Positions 16,552-26,942 of a stretch of 64,000 bases of DNA are shown piece by piece. The DNA lies in the NCBI GenBank assembly GCA_902765005.1, contig CACWYB010000002.1, positions 1-64,000 on the forward strand, written 5' to 3'. The notes under the pieces were generated by a model, which saw only the letters and a program-made list of their open reading frames with translations, did not search any database and was not told where the DNA came from. The stretch's first letter is position 1. Each line of letters opens with the position of its first letter. A program made the position numbers and the translations under genes. The stretch comes from an uncultured Eubacteriales bacterium. Its GTDB lineage: Bacteria; Bacillota; Clostridia; Christensenellales; CAG-138.

Positions 16552-16579
16552 GGAGCCGCATCATTTTGCGGCTCCTTTT
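16552..16579 (+). terminator. Terminator after the deacetylase gene
   Basis: GGAGCCGCA and TGCGGCTCC form a 9-bp stem with a 6-base loop followed by TTTTA. Confidence 0.88.
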
Positions 16580-16670
16580 ATGTTAATGAAGGAAACGCCT
16601 GCGCTTAGTGTGGCGGGATTCTTTGTTCCGTGGTACAATGTGCTTAGGAAAGGCAAAAAGGAGAAAGCGT

Positions 16671-17528
16671 ATGATCCAGATCGGCATTCGGCTTCACGAT
16701 GTGAACACCACCAAGGAGAAACAGTTTCAAACCCTGGAGGAGCGGGCGAAGACGGCCCGGGCGGAGGGCTTTTCCTGCGTCCATCTGGCCCTTGGCAAGG
16801 TGATCCCCGGGGTCGTCTTCGACGAGGCGGCCATGACCGAAGGCCTGGCCATGCGGGTGAAGCGGGTGTTCGGGCAGAGCGGGCTGGATGTGGCGGTGCT
16901 GGGCTGCTATCTCAACCTGGCTCACCCGGACCCGGCGAAGCGAAAGGACATCCAGTCCCGCTACTATGCCAACATCCGGGTGGCGGCCCTTGCCGGCGCC
17001 TGCATGGTGGGCACGGAGACCGGGGCCCCCAACGAAGCCTATAAATACGAGCCCGCCTGCCATGGCGCGGAAGCTCTGGACACCTTCATCCGCAACCTGG
17101 CCCCCGTGGCGGAGGAGGCGGAGAAGCGGGGCGTGACCTTGGCCATCGAGCCCGTGTGGAACCACATCGTGTGGAATCCGGATCGGGCCCTTGAGGTCAT
17201 CCGGGCCATCGGCAGCCGAAACCTTCGGATCATCTTCGACCCGGTGAACCTGCTCTCCGTGGAGAATGTGGAGGATAGGGAGCGGGTCATCGGCGAGGCC
17301 ATGGACAAGCTCTGCGACCGGATCGCCATGGTTCACCTGAAGGATTATGCCCGGGAAAACGGAAAGCTCAAAAGCGTGGCCGCCGGCACGGGAGAGATGG
17401 ACTATTCGGATATCCTCTCCTTCCTGAAGGCCCGCAAGCCCTATGTGATGGCCACCCTGGAGAACACGGACGACACCAACGCCGTTTGGGCCCGGGAGCA
17501 CATCGAAGCCCTCTACGCCCGGGCATGA
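16671..17528 (+). CDS. Sugar phosphate isomerase/epimerase-like TIM-barrel protein
   Basis: This 285-residue protein belongs to the xylose-isomerase-like / AP-endonuclease-2 TIM-barrel superfamily. Metal-binding positions are visible as LAIEPVWNH (Glu), IIFDPVNLL (Asp), MVHLKDY (His, Asp) and TLENTDD (Glu). Such proteins isomerise or epimerise sugars or their keto forms. The substrate is not evident. AAAAAGGAG precedes the ATG at 16671, and a -10-like TACAAT sits about 31 bases upstream. It is 11 bases ahead of the M50 protease gene and likely co-transcribed with it. Confidence 0.82.
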   Translation: MIQIGIRLHDVNTTKEKQFQTLEERAKTARAEGFSCVHLALGKVIPGVVFDEAAMTEGLAMRVKRVFGQSGLDVAVLGCYLNLAHPDPAKRKDIQSRYYANIRVAALAGACMVGTETGAPNEAYKYEPACHGAEALDTFIRNLAPVAEEAEKRGVTLAIEPVWNHIVWNPDRALEVIRAIGSRNLRIIFDPVNLLSVENVEDRERVIGEAMDKLCDRIAMVHLKDYARENGKLKSVAAGTGEMDYSDILSFLKARKPYVMATLENTDDTNAVWAREHIEALYARA

Positions 17529-17539
17529 GGAGGGGGATC

Positions 17540-18697
17540 ATGGAGCAGAAACGAACCAAGCGGAACCGGGGCGCCCTGGGCACGGCGGTGGCCGTGGTCT
17601 GCTATATGCTGATCGGGGCTTTGAGCGGCCTGTTCATCCTGCAGATCCAGGATGATCTGCTGCCGGCGGAGGCCTCGGCGCCTCTTCGGCTGCTGGTGTT
17701 CCTGGGGCTGCTGGGGGTTCTGTATCTTGTCATCCTCCTGCAGTACGCCATCCATGAGGCGGGTCACCTGCTCTTCGGGCGATTGTCCGGCTATGGGTTC
17801 AACTCCTATCGGGTGGGGAGCTGCATGTGGGTGAAGGAGGGCGACCGGGTCCGCTTCCGCCGCTACAGCCTGGCCGGCACCGGAGGCCAATGCCTCATGA
17901 GTCCACCGGATCTGGTGGAGGGGCGGATGCCCGTGCTCCTCTACAATTTGGGCGGGGCCGTTATGAACGTGGCCTCGGCCCTTCTCTCCGGCGGCCTGTG
18001 GCTGCTGCTGCGGGAATCGCCTCTCCCCTCGGCTTTGCTGGGCATGTTCACCCTGACGGGCCTGGCCATGGCCCTTATGAACGGCCTGCCCATGCGGGTG
18101 GGCATGGTGGACAACGACGGCCGCAACGCCCTGTCCCTCATGAGGAACCCCGGAGCCATCCGGGCCTTCTGGGCGCAGATGAAGGCGGTGGAGGCGACCA
18201 GCCGGGGCGTGCGGGCAAAGGATATGCCGGAGGAATGGTTCGCCCTGCCGGAGGAAGAGGGGAGGCAGGACAGCATCTCTGCCGGGGCGTGGGTCCTGGC
18301 CTGCAACCGGCTCATGGACGAGCACCGGTTTTCCGAGGCGGATGGGCGTATGGAGAGAATTCTCTCCCGGCCCGGCGGTCTCAGCGGTCTGCATCGGGCC
18401 ATGCTGCTTTCCGACCGGATCTACGTGGAGCTCATCGGCGAGAACCGGCCGGAGGCGCTGGCGGCCCTGCTGGACAAGGAGCAGCGGAAGATGATGAAGG
18501 CCATGAAGACGTCGCCCTCCGTCCTCCGCACCCAGTATGCCTATGCCCTGTTGGCGGAAAAGAACGCCGCGGAGGCGAAAAAATGGCTGGATCTGTTTGA
18601 GAAGGTGGCCAAAACCTACCCCTACCCCGTGGACGTGGAGAGCGAGCGGGAGCTCATGGAAATTGCCCGGCAGCGGGCGGAGGGGCAGCAAAAGTGA
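17540..18697 (+). CDS. M50-like membrane protein (site-2 protease fold)
   Basis: The 385-residue protein has hydrophobic segments at about 14-34, 50-70, 140-160 and 175-195, followed by a soluble helical region from about 215 on. The HEAGHLLFG motif at about residue 74 is the zinc-binding signature of M50 intramembrane peptidases. The second ligand region is a degenerate MNGLPMRVGMVDNDG in place of the usual NxxPxxxLDG, so activity is plausible but uncertain. Its substrate is unknown. It starts 11 bases after the isomerase-like gene with GAGGGGG upstream. Confidence 0.75.
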   Translation: MEQKRTKRNRGALGTAVAVVCYMLIGALSGLFILQIQDDLLPAEASAPLRLLVFLGLLGVLYLVILLQYAIHEAGHLLFGRLSGYGFNSYRVGSCMWVKEGDRVRFRRYSLAGTGGQCLMSPPDLVEGRMPVLLYNLGGAVMNVASALLSGGLWLLLRESPLPSALLGMFTLTGLAMALMNGLPMRVGMVDNDGRNALSLMRNPGAIRAFWAQMKAVEATSRGVRAKDMPEEWFALPEEEGRQDSISAGAWVLACNRLMDEHRFSEADGRMERILSRPGGLSGLHRAMLLSDRIYVELIGENRPEALAALLDKEQRKMMKAMKTSPSVLRTQYAYALLAEKNAAEAKKWLDLFEKVAKTYPYPVDVESERELMEIARQRAEGQQK

Positions 18698-18698
18698 A

Positions 18699-18735
18699 GA
18701 AAGGCCTCGGCGCGGCGCCGGGGCTCTTCTTATTT
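18699..18735. terminator. Bidirectional terminator between convergent genes
   Basis: AAGGCCTCGGCGC pairs with GCGCCGGGGCTCTT (one bulge), flanked by A-rich and T-rich runs. It serves the M50 gene and the convergent pectinesterase gene. Confidence 0.6.
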
Positions 18736-19597
18736 ATATGCGGTTGATCCAGGCCGCCCGGCCGGGGACCGGCGGCGTCTCAAAGAAGCGGGCGGTCTCG
18801 TCCCGGCGGGTGGTGCCCCACCTGTCAAAGCCCAGGGGGTGGATGTGGGGGCCGTAGGTACAGTCTTCAAAGGCGGCCAGGCCGTGATCCCGCCAGGGCC
18901 GGGCCAGGTACACGCTGCCCGGAGCTACGCCTGCCTCCCCGGTGAACCGGCAGCGGCGGAAGCAAAACCCCTCTTCCTGCTCCGCCCCGTGGGAGGGGGC
19001 GGCCACAAAGCCAACGTTCCGGCCGTCATAGACGGAATGGATCTGGCATGCCTCAAACCGTGCCGCGCCGCCGCCGAAGATGAAGTCCACGGAGCCGGCG
19101 ATCCGGCAGCCCCGAAAGCGGGCGGCGAGGGGCTCCCCCCGGCGCAGGGCTTCGGGCAGAAGGTCCCGGTATCTTTGCCGCAGGTCCGGAGGCAGGGGAC
19201 CGAGAAACAGGGTGTCCTGGGTGGAGAGGAGGGAGCCGTTTTCCATGGCGAACCCGTCCCCGCAGACGGAAAGGGCCACCTGCTGCCCGTTTCGGGCCGG
19301 GTCGCCGCAGTCGTTGGCTACCGTCAGGTCCCGCAGGGTGATCCCGGGTGCCGTCACCGCCAGGGTGAAGGAGCGGAAGGTGCCCAGGGGCCGACCCACT
19401 TTGTCCATGTGCCGGGCCCCGTCCCCGAAGACGATCCGGGTCCTGTCCGGCCCCGCGCCCGCCAGGGTCAGGCCGGGGGTGCGGAGGATCAGTTTCTGCC
19501 TATATGTCCCCTCCGGCAGGAGAATGACCGTGCCCGGCGGAGCCGCGTCCGTTACGTCCTGGAGGTTTTCCTGTAGATTGATTTGCCACACGCCCAT
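18734..19597 (-). CDS. Pectinesterase (carbohydrate esterase family 8), cytosolic
   Basis: Removes methyl esters from polygalacturonate. The 287 residues show the CE8 right-handed beta-helix motifs: GTYRQKLIL, QQVALSVCGDGFAMENG, STQDTLFLG (catalytic-site Gln and Asp), GSVDFIFGGGAARFE (nucleophile Asp) and LARPWRDHG (substrate Arg and Trp). There is no signal peptide, as the protein begins MGVWQINLQE. It should therefore act inside the cell on imported oligomers, whereas most CE8 enzymes are secreted. AAAAAGGAG precedes the ATG, and an extended -10 TGGTATAAC lies upstream. It is divergent from the importer operon. Confidence 0.93.
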   Translation of the reverse strand: MGVWQINLQENLQDVTDAAPPGTVILLPEGTYRQKLILRTPGLTLAGAGPDRTRIVFGDGARHMDKVGRPLGTFRSFTLAVTAPGITLRDLTVANDCGDPARNGQQVALSVCGDGFAMENGSLLSTQDTLFLGPLPPDLRQRYRDLLPEALRRGEPLAARFRGCRIAGSVDFIFGGGAARFEACQIHSVYDGRNVGFVAAPSHGAEQEEGFCFRRCRFTGEAGVAPGSVYLARPWRDHGLAAFEDCTYGPHIHPLGFDRWGTTRRDETARFFETPPVPGRAAWINRI

Positions 19598-19682
19598 GGC
19601 AGCCGCTCCTTTTTCTGTGTCAAAACGTTGCCTTTGTTATACCACAGGGCTTCTGCCGCAGGATACGTCAAAAATGGGAATC

Positions 19683-19719
19683 ATCCGTTTTGTACAGGAA
19701 GGAGGTCGTTTTAGATATG
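19683..19719 (+). promoter_or_regulatory. Candidate regulator site upstream of the pectin importer operon
   Basis: ATCCGTTTTGTACAGG followed by a GGAGGTCGTTTTAGATAT segment closely matches the leader of the second operon (33148-33185): ATCCGTTT, then GTTTTAG about 25 bases on. Both are preceded by a partial complement of CCGTTT, forming a dyad. This suggests a shared regulator, possibly the AraC protein encoded at 30847. Confidence 0.4.
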
Positions 19720-19841
19720 TACAAGGCCCGCGGTTGGAAACTAAAATATTATTGTATATCAGGGTAAACAGGCGTCCTGTCTGCATCCGGCCGCAAGGCG
19801 GAGCGGCGCGCCAAGGGCCCGGGCAAGGAGGCAGCCTGCCG

Positions 19842-20411
19842 ATGGCGAGACAGCGGAGCGTGGGGGAATATAGGGCCATCGACCTATCGTGTTTCGCCGG
19901 CATGCTGATCGTGTTCGAGCCCCTGCTCCACCTGGCCGCCACCAAGCTTTTCCCGGCGGAGCCCTATTCGGTGTCCGTGGTGGCCGCCCTTACCGCCATC
20001 GTGATGATGCGCTGGGGCCTGTGGGCCGGCATCCACGCCGCCCTGGGTGGGATCGTGGCCTGCTTCGTGTCCGGGGCCGGGGCAGAACAATACCTGATCT
20101 ACGGCGTGGGGAACCTGCTTTCCCTGGCGGCGCTGCTGCTGCTGAAGCGGTGGGGCAAGGAGGAGACCCGGAAGGATGGCTTGCAGAGCATGGGCTTCGG
20201 CCTTGTGACGGCACTGCTCATGCAGCTGGGGCGGGCCCTGGCGGCCTTGGCCTTGGGGAGCGACTGGCGGGTTTGCCTGGGCTTCTTCACGACGGATGTG
20301 ATCTCGGATCTGTTCACCGTGGTGGTCATCTGGATCGCCCGGCGGCTGGACGGCATCTTTGAGGACCAGATACACTATTTACTGCGCATACAGAAAGAAC
20401 AAAAAGAATAA
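19842..20411 (+). CDS. Small integral membrane protein heading the importer operon
   Basis: I do not recognise the family. The 189-residue protein has about five hydrophobic helices, from LSCFAGMLIVFEPLLHLA near the start to FFTTDVISDLFTVVVIWIA near the end. Its overall look recalls ECF-type S components, but no diagnostic motif is present. CAAGGAGGCAGCCTGCC precedes the ATG. The stop lies 12 bases before the permease gene, so it is the first gene of the oligogalacturonide importer operon and may be an accessory subunit. Confidence 0.65.
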   Translation: MARQRSVGEYRAIDLSCFAGMLIVFEPLLHLAATKLFPAEPYSVSVVAALTAIVMMRWGLWAGIHAALGGIVACFVSGAGAEQYLIYGVGNLLSLAALLLLKRWGKEETRKDGLQSMGFGLVTALLMQLGRALAALALGSDWRVCLGFFTTDVISDLFTVVVIWIARRLDGIFEDQIHYLLRIQKEQKE

Positions 20412-20423
20412 GGGGACGAGCGG

Positions 20424-21476
20424 ATGGAACGTAAAGCGTCGGATTTTCTTGTGTTTGACGAGGTGACCAAGACCTATCGGGAAAACCCCGAGCAGGTCGT
20501 GCGCGACGATGTGGAAAAGCACTACTGGCGGAACGTGGGCTTGACCATTCTCAAGGATTGGCGGCTGTATGTCATGCTGATCCCCATGATCCTGGTCTTC
20601 CTGTTCTGGCGGTATTTCCCCATGTACGAGCTGCTGGGAAGCTTCAAGGTCTCGGACGAAGTGAAGCCCGTGGCCGAGCAGTTCTTCGCCGGTTTCTCCT
20701 ACTTTAAGCGCCTGCTGGTGGGTGGCGACGGCATGTCCACCGAGTTCTGGCGGGCCTTCCGCAACACCTTCCTGCTCAGCTTCTACGGGCTGTGCTTCGG
20801 CTTCCCCATGCCCATCATTCTGGCCCTGTTCTTCAATGAGATCAGGTCCAACCTGGTGCGCTCCACCTGCCAGGTGCTCACCTATCTGCCCAAGTTTATG
20901 TCCACCGTCGTCATGACCACCCTGGTCACCATGTTGGTGAAGCAGGGCTCCCTCATCTCCGGCATGGGCATCGTGTCCCAGGCGCTGGCCTCGCTGGGCC
21001 TGGTGTCCCGGGAGGTAGCCAACGCGGGCCTTCTCAACAACCCCAACTTCTTCCGCGCCATCTACCAGATCAGCGGCATCTGGGAGGGCGCCGGCTACGA
21101 CAGCATCGTCTACTTCGCCGCCATCATCGCCATCTCCCCCACCAGCTATGAAGCCGCTCAGATCGACGGCGCCAACAAGATGGCCCAGATGCGCTACGTG
21201 GTCCTGCCCAGCATCCTGTCCACCATCGTCATCATGCTCATCACCCGGATCGGCTCCCTGCTGAACATCGGCTACGAGAAGGTCCTGCTGCTTTACAACC
21301 CCAAGACCTACGTGACTGCCGACGTGGTTTCCACCTTCGCCAACCGCTACGGCCTGCAGGGCGCCGCCAAGGGCATCGCTTCCGCGGCGGAGATGATGAA
21401 CAACGTCATCGGCATGCTGCTGGTCATCGGGGCCAACACCATCGCCCGCAAGGCGTCCAACGTATCGCTGTATTAA
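20424..21476 (+). CDS. Sugar ABC transporter permease (LplB-like)
   Basis: Inner-membrane permease of a CUT1-type oligosaccharide importer. The 350 residues contain six or more helices. The EAA loop that contacts the ATPase reads YEAAQIDGANKMAQMRYVVLPS at about residues 235-256. The N-terminal cytoplasmic tail of about 45 residues is longer than usual. It resembles LplB/YteP permeases, which in B. subtilis serve rhamnogalacturonan and galacturonan oligomers. It is followed 12 bases later by its partner permease. Confidence 0.92.
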   Translation: MERKASDFLVFDEVTKTYRENPEQVVRDDVEKHYWRNVGLTILKDWRLYVMLIPMILVFLFWRYFPMYELLGSFKVSDEVKPVAEQFFAGFSYFKRLLVGGDGMSTEFWRAFRNTFLLSFYGLCFGFPMPIILALFFNEIRSNLVRSTCQVLTYLPKFMSTVVMTTLVTMLVKQGSLISGMGIVSQALASLGLVSREVANAGLLNNPNFFRAIYQISGIWEGAGYDSIVYFAAIIAISPTSYEAAQIDGANKMAQMRYVVLPSILSTIVIMLITRIGSLLNIGYEKVLLLYNPKTYVTADVVSTFANRYGLQGAAKGIASAAEMMNNVIGMLLVIGANTIARKASNVSLY

Positions 21477-21488
21477 GGGGGAACGAGC

Positions 21489-22379
21489 ATGAAACGCAAA
21501 CTGGAAGCTTCCGAGCTCATCTTCAAGATCATCAGCTACACCCTGCTGCTGTTGTTCTCCCTTGTGTGTCTGTATCCCTTCCTCTACGCCATCTCCGCGG
21601 CCGTCAGCGGCCGGGCGGCGGTGGAATACGGCCAGGTGATCCTCTTCCCCAAAGATGTGCAGTTCCAGGCCTTCCAGCGCATGTTCAGCGACAACATGTT
21701 CTGGAACGCCTATTCCAACACCCTGTTCCTCACCTTCTACGGCACGGTCTGGTCCCTGTTCGTGGCCATCCTGGGCGCCTATGCGCTGTCCAAGCGCCGG
21801 CTGCTGTTCAGGCGCTTCTTCAACTTCTTCCTGGTGTTCACCATGTGGTTCTCCGCAGGTCTCGTGCCCCAGTACCTCAATTATTTGCAGACCAAGGCCG
21901 TGTTCAACTCCGTGGGCATCGCGGACGATAAGTGGCTGGTGGTCATCGCCATGGGCATGGCGGCCATGAACATCATCCTGCTTCGAAACGCCTTTGAGGG
22001 TGTCCCCTCCGAGATCGAGGAGGCAGCCATCGTGGACGGAGCCACGGAGTTCCAGGTCCTCACCAAGGTGTTCATCCCCATGTGCAAGTCCACCATCGCC
22101 ACGGTCACCCTGTTCTTCGCCATCTCCCGCTGGAACGGCTACTTCTGGGCCCGCCAGATGATCTCCAACCCCAACGAGCACCCGCTGCAGGTCTTCATCC
22201 GACTCAAGCTGGAAGAGTTCACGGACCCGGACCGCATGACCGGTTGGAACGAGATCTACGCGTCCGACTCCGTCATCTACGCTCTGATCGTCTGCTCCAT
22301 CGTGCCCATCCTCATCATCTACCCCTTCATCCAGAAATACTTCGCCAAGGGCGTCAATGTGGGCGGCGTGAAGGAGTAA
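21489..22379 (+). CDS. Sugar ABC transporter permease (YtcP/LplC-like)
   Basis: Second permease of the heterodimeric channel, 296 residues, with six predicted helices. The EAA loop is IEEAAIVDGATEFQVLTKVF at about 176-195. The family is YtcP/LplC, the standard partner of LplB-type permeases. GGGGGAACG precedes the ATG. A small hairpin (TATCC ... GGATA) lies between it and the binding-protein gene 73 bases on. Confidence 0.92.
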   Translation: MKRKLEASELIFKIISYTLLLLFSLVCLYPFLYAISAAVSGRAAVEYGQVILFPKDVQFQAFQRMFSDNMFWNAYSNTLFLTFYGTVWSLFVAILGAYALSKRRLLFRRFFNFFLVFTMWFSAGLVPQYLNYLQTKAVFNSVGIADDKWLVVIAMGMAAMNIILLRNAFEGVPSEIEEAAIVDGATEFQVLTKVFIPMCKSTIATVTLFFAISRWNGYFWARQMISNPNEHPLQVFIRLKLEEFTDPDRMTGWNEIYASDSVIYALIVCSIVPILIIYPFIQKYFAKGVNVGGVKE

Positions 22380-22452
22380 TCCCCCTGGGTATCCTCCGGT
22401 TTTCCGGATAGCATACACATACAGATAAACCAAAATCACTAAGGAGGAACGT

Positions 22453-24660
22453 ATGAACAAGACCAAGACTCTGTTGGCTCTTCTTCTGGCCGTGCTGATG
22501 GTGGTTTCCATCGTGGGCTGCACCAAGAAGATCGACGTGGCCGAGTACACCTCTCCCACGGAAGCTCCTGCCAAGACGGAGACCAAGACGGAAACCAAGC
22601 CCGCTGAGACCCAGACCGAGACTGCGGCTCAGCCCGCTGCCGAACCCGCCGGGCTTACCTATGCGGACGGCACCGTGCTGCGCATCGCGGGCGGCTACAA
22701 CAACCGTAAAAATGCATTGACCTTCGATCCCGACATCGCGAAGGAAGGCATCACCCTGGCCGACGGCAAGACCTACAACGCCGGGGATCTGAAGCCCACC
22801 TGGGTCGAAGTGCAGAACGTTCTCAACATTAAGATCGAAGACAAGTTCACCGGCGCCGGCAGCGCTGCCAAGGAATTTGACTACTGGAAAGAGCGCCTGG
22901 AGGAAGTGGATCTGGTCTGCGGCGGCGCTTCCCAGCTGTCTGAGAACGGCGTGGCCGGCAACATCGTGAACCTGGCTGAGTATCTGGATCAGATGCCCAA
23001 CTTCAAGGCCTACCTGGAGGCCAACCCCATCGTTCGCCTCTCCATCACCGGCGACACGAACACCGGCGCCATCTACTTTGCGCCCTACTTCGACGGCGTC
23101 AACGACATCGAGAAGATGCCCCTCATGCGTGTGGACTGGGTGGCCAAGCTTCTGGACGGCGAGGGTGAGTTCGCCCCCGAAGCCAGCAAGGATCTGAAGG
23201 CCGCTGTCTACGAGCCCTACATGCCCACCTCCGGCAAGGTTGAGATCGACGTGGTCGAGCCCGACGGCAAGACCGTGAAGACCATTGCCAAGGACTATGA
23301 CGCTGCCGGCAACATCATCGCCAACATGAACGCCAAGGGCGTCATGACCGGTGCGGAAGCCGTCAACATGCTCCGTGAGTACATCGACAAGGCCTACAAC
23401 GGCTACTATGGCACCACCCGTTCCAACCTGTTCTGCGGCCAGAACGCCGCCTGGGATGCGGACGAGCTGGTCGCCCTGCTGCGCTGCGTGGTGGCCAACC
23501 CCCAGACCCTCAACGGCACCGACACCGTGCAGGGCCTCTTCTCCCGTGAGGAAGCGACCGCTTCCCGCCGGGCGGATATGTATCGGTTCGCCGGCGTCCT
23601 CTTCGGCGTCCGCGGCACCGAGTCCCGTCAGGACTTCCTGTATGTGGGCAACGACGGCAAGCTCCATGACGCCCGCACCGAGACCGACCTGTACAAGGCC
23701 CTGGAGCGGATGCACGCCATGGTGGAGGAAGGCCTGATCTCCGAAGCCTTCGTGAACGGCGAGGATGTGAAGACCCAGAACTACCTGGAGCAGGATCTTG
23801 GCTTCATGCACTATGACTACAACCAGACCCAGACCCTCTACAACGTGACGAAGCTGGACAATGCCTCCGGCGAAAAGTACATGGCGGTCATGATCCCCGT
23901 GGCCCGCTGGAACGACGGCACCGGCGAACAGTTCATGCGCTTCACCGAGTCCTGGCGGTCCGTCAAGACCGACGCCTGGGCCATCTCCGTCAAGGGTATC
24001 GGCAACGACACCGACAAGCTGAATGCGGCCCTGAAGCTGTTTGACTTCGCGTTCAGCCCCGAAGGCCAGATCCTCATGAGCTACGGCCCCGATGCCTTCA
24101 TCAAGACCAAGGCGGACGGTTCCTATGAGACCTTCAACTTCAACGGCACGGAAATGCCCGTGATCGCGGACGCCACCTGGGATGAGCTGTGGGAGAAGGC
24201 CAACGGCAACTACACCAACTACGGCCGTCAGTACCTGGGCTCCACCCTGTCCTTCGTGAAGAGCCAGGCCTTCGAGTATCAGTGCACCTGCGAAGTCGGT
24301 AAGGAAGGCGCCGGTTATATCTCCAACGCCATCGGCCTGGGCACCATCAAGCACCCCGAGCTGGCCATCACCGAGAATCCCTGGTACACCTCCGTGCCCA
24401 CCGTTCTGCCCACCACCAAGGAGGAGAACACCCTTAAGAGCAGCTATTCTGATCTGACGAACAACTACTACACCGGCAGCGGCGAAGGCGTGAACATCCT
24501 GGTGGATCAGATCGTCAAGGGCTACACTGTCGAGGGTATGACGGATGCCGAGACCAGCGCGTCCCATGTGGCCAACGCCATGAGCGGCGCCCAGTATCTG
24601 GCGATCCAGCAGACCGCGTACAGCCGCCTGCTCAAGTACTACGAGGGGCTGTCCAAATAA
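22453..24660 (+). CDS. Extracellular solute-binding lipoprotein of the sugar importer
   Basis: This is the substrate-capturing component. A lipoprotein signal ends at MVVSIVGC (about residue 23), followed by a short Lys/Thr/Glu/Pro linker and a large family-1-like binding domain. The 735 residues exceed the 450-550 typical for sugar-binding proteins but fit the large LplA/YtcQ group paired with LplB and YtcP permeases. Ligand identity is inferred from the operon as oligogalacturonides. AAGGAGGAACGT precedes the ATG. Codon choice is noticeably less GC-biased (more GCT and CGT) than the neighbours, in keeping with high expression. Confidence 0.9.
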   Translation: MNKTKTLLALLLAVLMVVSIVGCTKKIDVAEYTSPTEAPAKTETKTETKPAETQTETAAQPAAEPAGLTYADGTVLRIAGGYNNRKNALTFDPDIAKEGITLADGKTYNAGDLKPTWVEVQNVLNIKIEDKFTGAGSAAKEFDYWKERLEEVDLVCGGASQLSENGVAGNIVNLAEYLDQMPNFKAYLEANPIVRLSITGDTNTGAIYFAPYFDGVNDIEKMPLMRVDWVAKLLDGEGEFAPEASKDLKAAVYEPYMPTSGKVEIDVVEPDGKTVKTIAKDYDAAGNIIANMNAKGVMTGAEAVNMLREYIDKAYNGYYGTTRSNLFCGQNAAWDADELVALLRCVVANPQTLNGTDTVQGLFSREEATASRRADMYRFAGVLFGVRGTESRQDFLYVGNDGKLHDARTETDLYKALERMHAMVEEGLISEAFVNGEDVKTQNYLEQDLGFMHYDYNQTQTLYNVTKLDNASGEKYMAVMIPVARWNDGTGEQFMRFTESWRSVKTDAWAISVKGIGNDTDKLNAALKLFDFAFSPEGQILMSYGPDAFIKTKADGSYETFNFNGTEMPVIADATWDELWEKANGNYTNYGRQYLGSTLSFVKSQAFEYQCTCEVGKEGAGYISNAIGLGTIKHPELAITENPWYTSVPTVLPTTKEENTLKSSYSDLTNNYYTGSGEGVNILVDQIVKGYTVEGMTDAETSASHVANAMSGAQYLAIQQTAYSRLLKYYEGLSK

Positions 24661-24693
24661 TTCCCTGACAACCAAAACAAAGATAGTCTGATT

Positions 24694-24720
24694 CGGAGGG
24701 GTCGCGCCCCGACCCCTCCG
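24694..24720 (+). promoter_or_regulatory. Intercistronic hairpin after the binding-protein gene
   Basis: A perfect 10-bp stem (CGGAGGGGTC / GACCCCTCCG) with a 7-base loop and no T-run follows. This position, after the binding-protein gene, is where stabilising or attenuating hairpins raise binding-protein mRNA over the downstream genes. Confidence 0.6.
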
Positions 24721-24762
24721 AAAACAAATGAAACTTTCACCTGATCAAACGGGGGAGCCGAT

Positions 24763-25356
24763 ATGTATAAAAAGCAAATGAAATTGCAAAAGCTCATCTG
24801 CATTGCGGCGATCATAGTCTGCGCGATTGCCTTTGTGTACTCGCTTGGCCTTATGACCGATCTGTATGACGCGCTGTATTCAACCATGATGAATTCCTAT
24901 GATCTGACGGAGACAGACGTGCCAGGATCGATCATCTACTACATGATGCAGGACTTCAACAAGGCTTTGCTCAGGTACGCCATTGGGCTGATTCTGCTGG
25001 CCTGCCTGCTGTTCCTTACGCAGACTCATGTGCGTCGCAAATACTATATCGGAAACTATGTTTCTGTCGGCCTGTTCAGCGTCGCCTCTATCGCCTATGC
25101 GGTGTGGGCCCACGGCTGGATCGAGGGCTATAAATACGCCTTCCTCACCCAGGTCGATTTTGAGGCCCTGCAAAAGCACGCCGATATGTGGAAGACCGCC
25201 TATGTGGATTCCACCTTCTGGTTCGACCTCCACTACCCGGTGTATGCCCTGCTGCTCATCGTGGTGGCGCTGCTTATTGCGAACCTGATTTGGAAAGCCA
25301 AGCTGATGAAGGAAGAAAATCGGCTCATCGCAGCCGGAAAGGAAGCCGTGGCATGA
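24763..25356 (+). CDS. Accessory membrane protein A of the importer operon
   Basis: Unrecognised family. The 197-residue protein has four hydrophobic segments at about 10-32, 70-88, 98-118 and 157-177, with a hydrophilic loop of about 35 residues between the third and fourth. There is no lipobox and no enzyme motif. GGGGGAG precedes the ATG. Its stop overlaps the start of the next gene (ATGA), indicating coupled translation, so the two products may form one complex. Location between the binding protein and the ATPase implies a function in oligogalacturonide uptake. Confidence 0.65.
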   Translation: MYKKQMKLQKLICIAAIIVCAIAFVYSLGLMTDLYDALYSTMMNSYDLTETDVPGSIIYYMMQDFNKALLRYAIGLILLACLLFLTQTHVRRKYYIGNYVSVGLFSVASIAYAVWAHGWIEGYKYAFLTQVDFEALQKHADMWKTAYVDSTFWFDLHYPVYALLLIVVALLIANLIWKAKLMKEENRLIAAGKEAVA

Positions 25357-25847
25357 ACAAGAACGAAGAACAATTCATCAAACGCGACAGGATGCGCTTC
25401 ACCAAGAACACCCTGTCCTCCGGCCTTGCCCTGTTGGCGATCCTGCTCAACGTCTTCTATTTCGTCAGCATCTATAAATCCGACGTGGGCTCCTACTACT
25501 ACAACATCCTCATCGGAGCCTCCATTCTCTATAACCTGATCTTCATGCTGGCGGTGTTCCTCTGCTCTGAGGGCGTCAAGAGCTATAACAGCGCCTATGC
25601 CTGCGTGCTGCTGGTGGTGGGGGTGCTGCAGATCGTCCGCATCTTCATCCTGCCCATGCGCGCCCACGGCGCCACGGTCACCATCAACCAGCAGGAGACG
25701 GTGGTCATGCAGACCGCCCAGTTTTTGCGGGTGGTGCTGTATCTGTGCGCTTCGGCCGCCTGCTGTCTGGTGGCCGGCGTGGTGGGCCTGCAGAAGAGCC
25801 GGGCGCTCTCGGCCCACATGGCTGAGCTGGAACAAAAGGCCGCGTAA
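25353..25847 (+). CDS. Accessory membrane protein B of the importer operon
   Basis: Unrecognised family. The 164-residue protein has four hydrophobic segments at about 20-40, 52-72, 78-100 and 126-148. Charged N- and C-terminal tails suggest that both ends are cytoplasmic. The start is the ATG at 25353, overlapping the stop of protein A by 4 bases, and the ATPase gene begins 12 bases downstream. The similar size and helix number of A and B suggest paired subunits, though I see no clear sequence similarity between them. Confidence 0.65.
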   Translation: MNKNEEQFIKRDRMRFTKNTLSSGLALLAILLNVFYFVSIYKSDVGSYYYNILIGASILYNLIFMLAVFLCSEGVKSYNSAYACVLLVVGVLQIVRIFILPMRAHGATVTINQQETVVMQTAQFLRVVLYLCASAACCLVAGVVGLQKSRALSAHMAELEQKAA

Positions 25848-25859
25848 GGGGGAAACGGT

Positions 25860-26939
<1,080 letters not shown>

Positions 26940-26942
26940 TCT

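Noticed and set aside
20379..24675. Two long antisense frames opposite the permease and binding-protein genes
   Set aside because: Shadow frames. The sense strand has ABC transporter motifs, ribosome sites and operon spacing.
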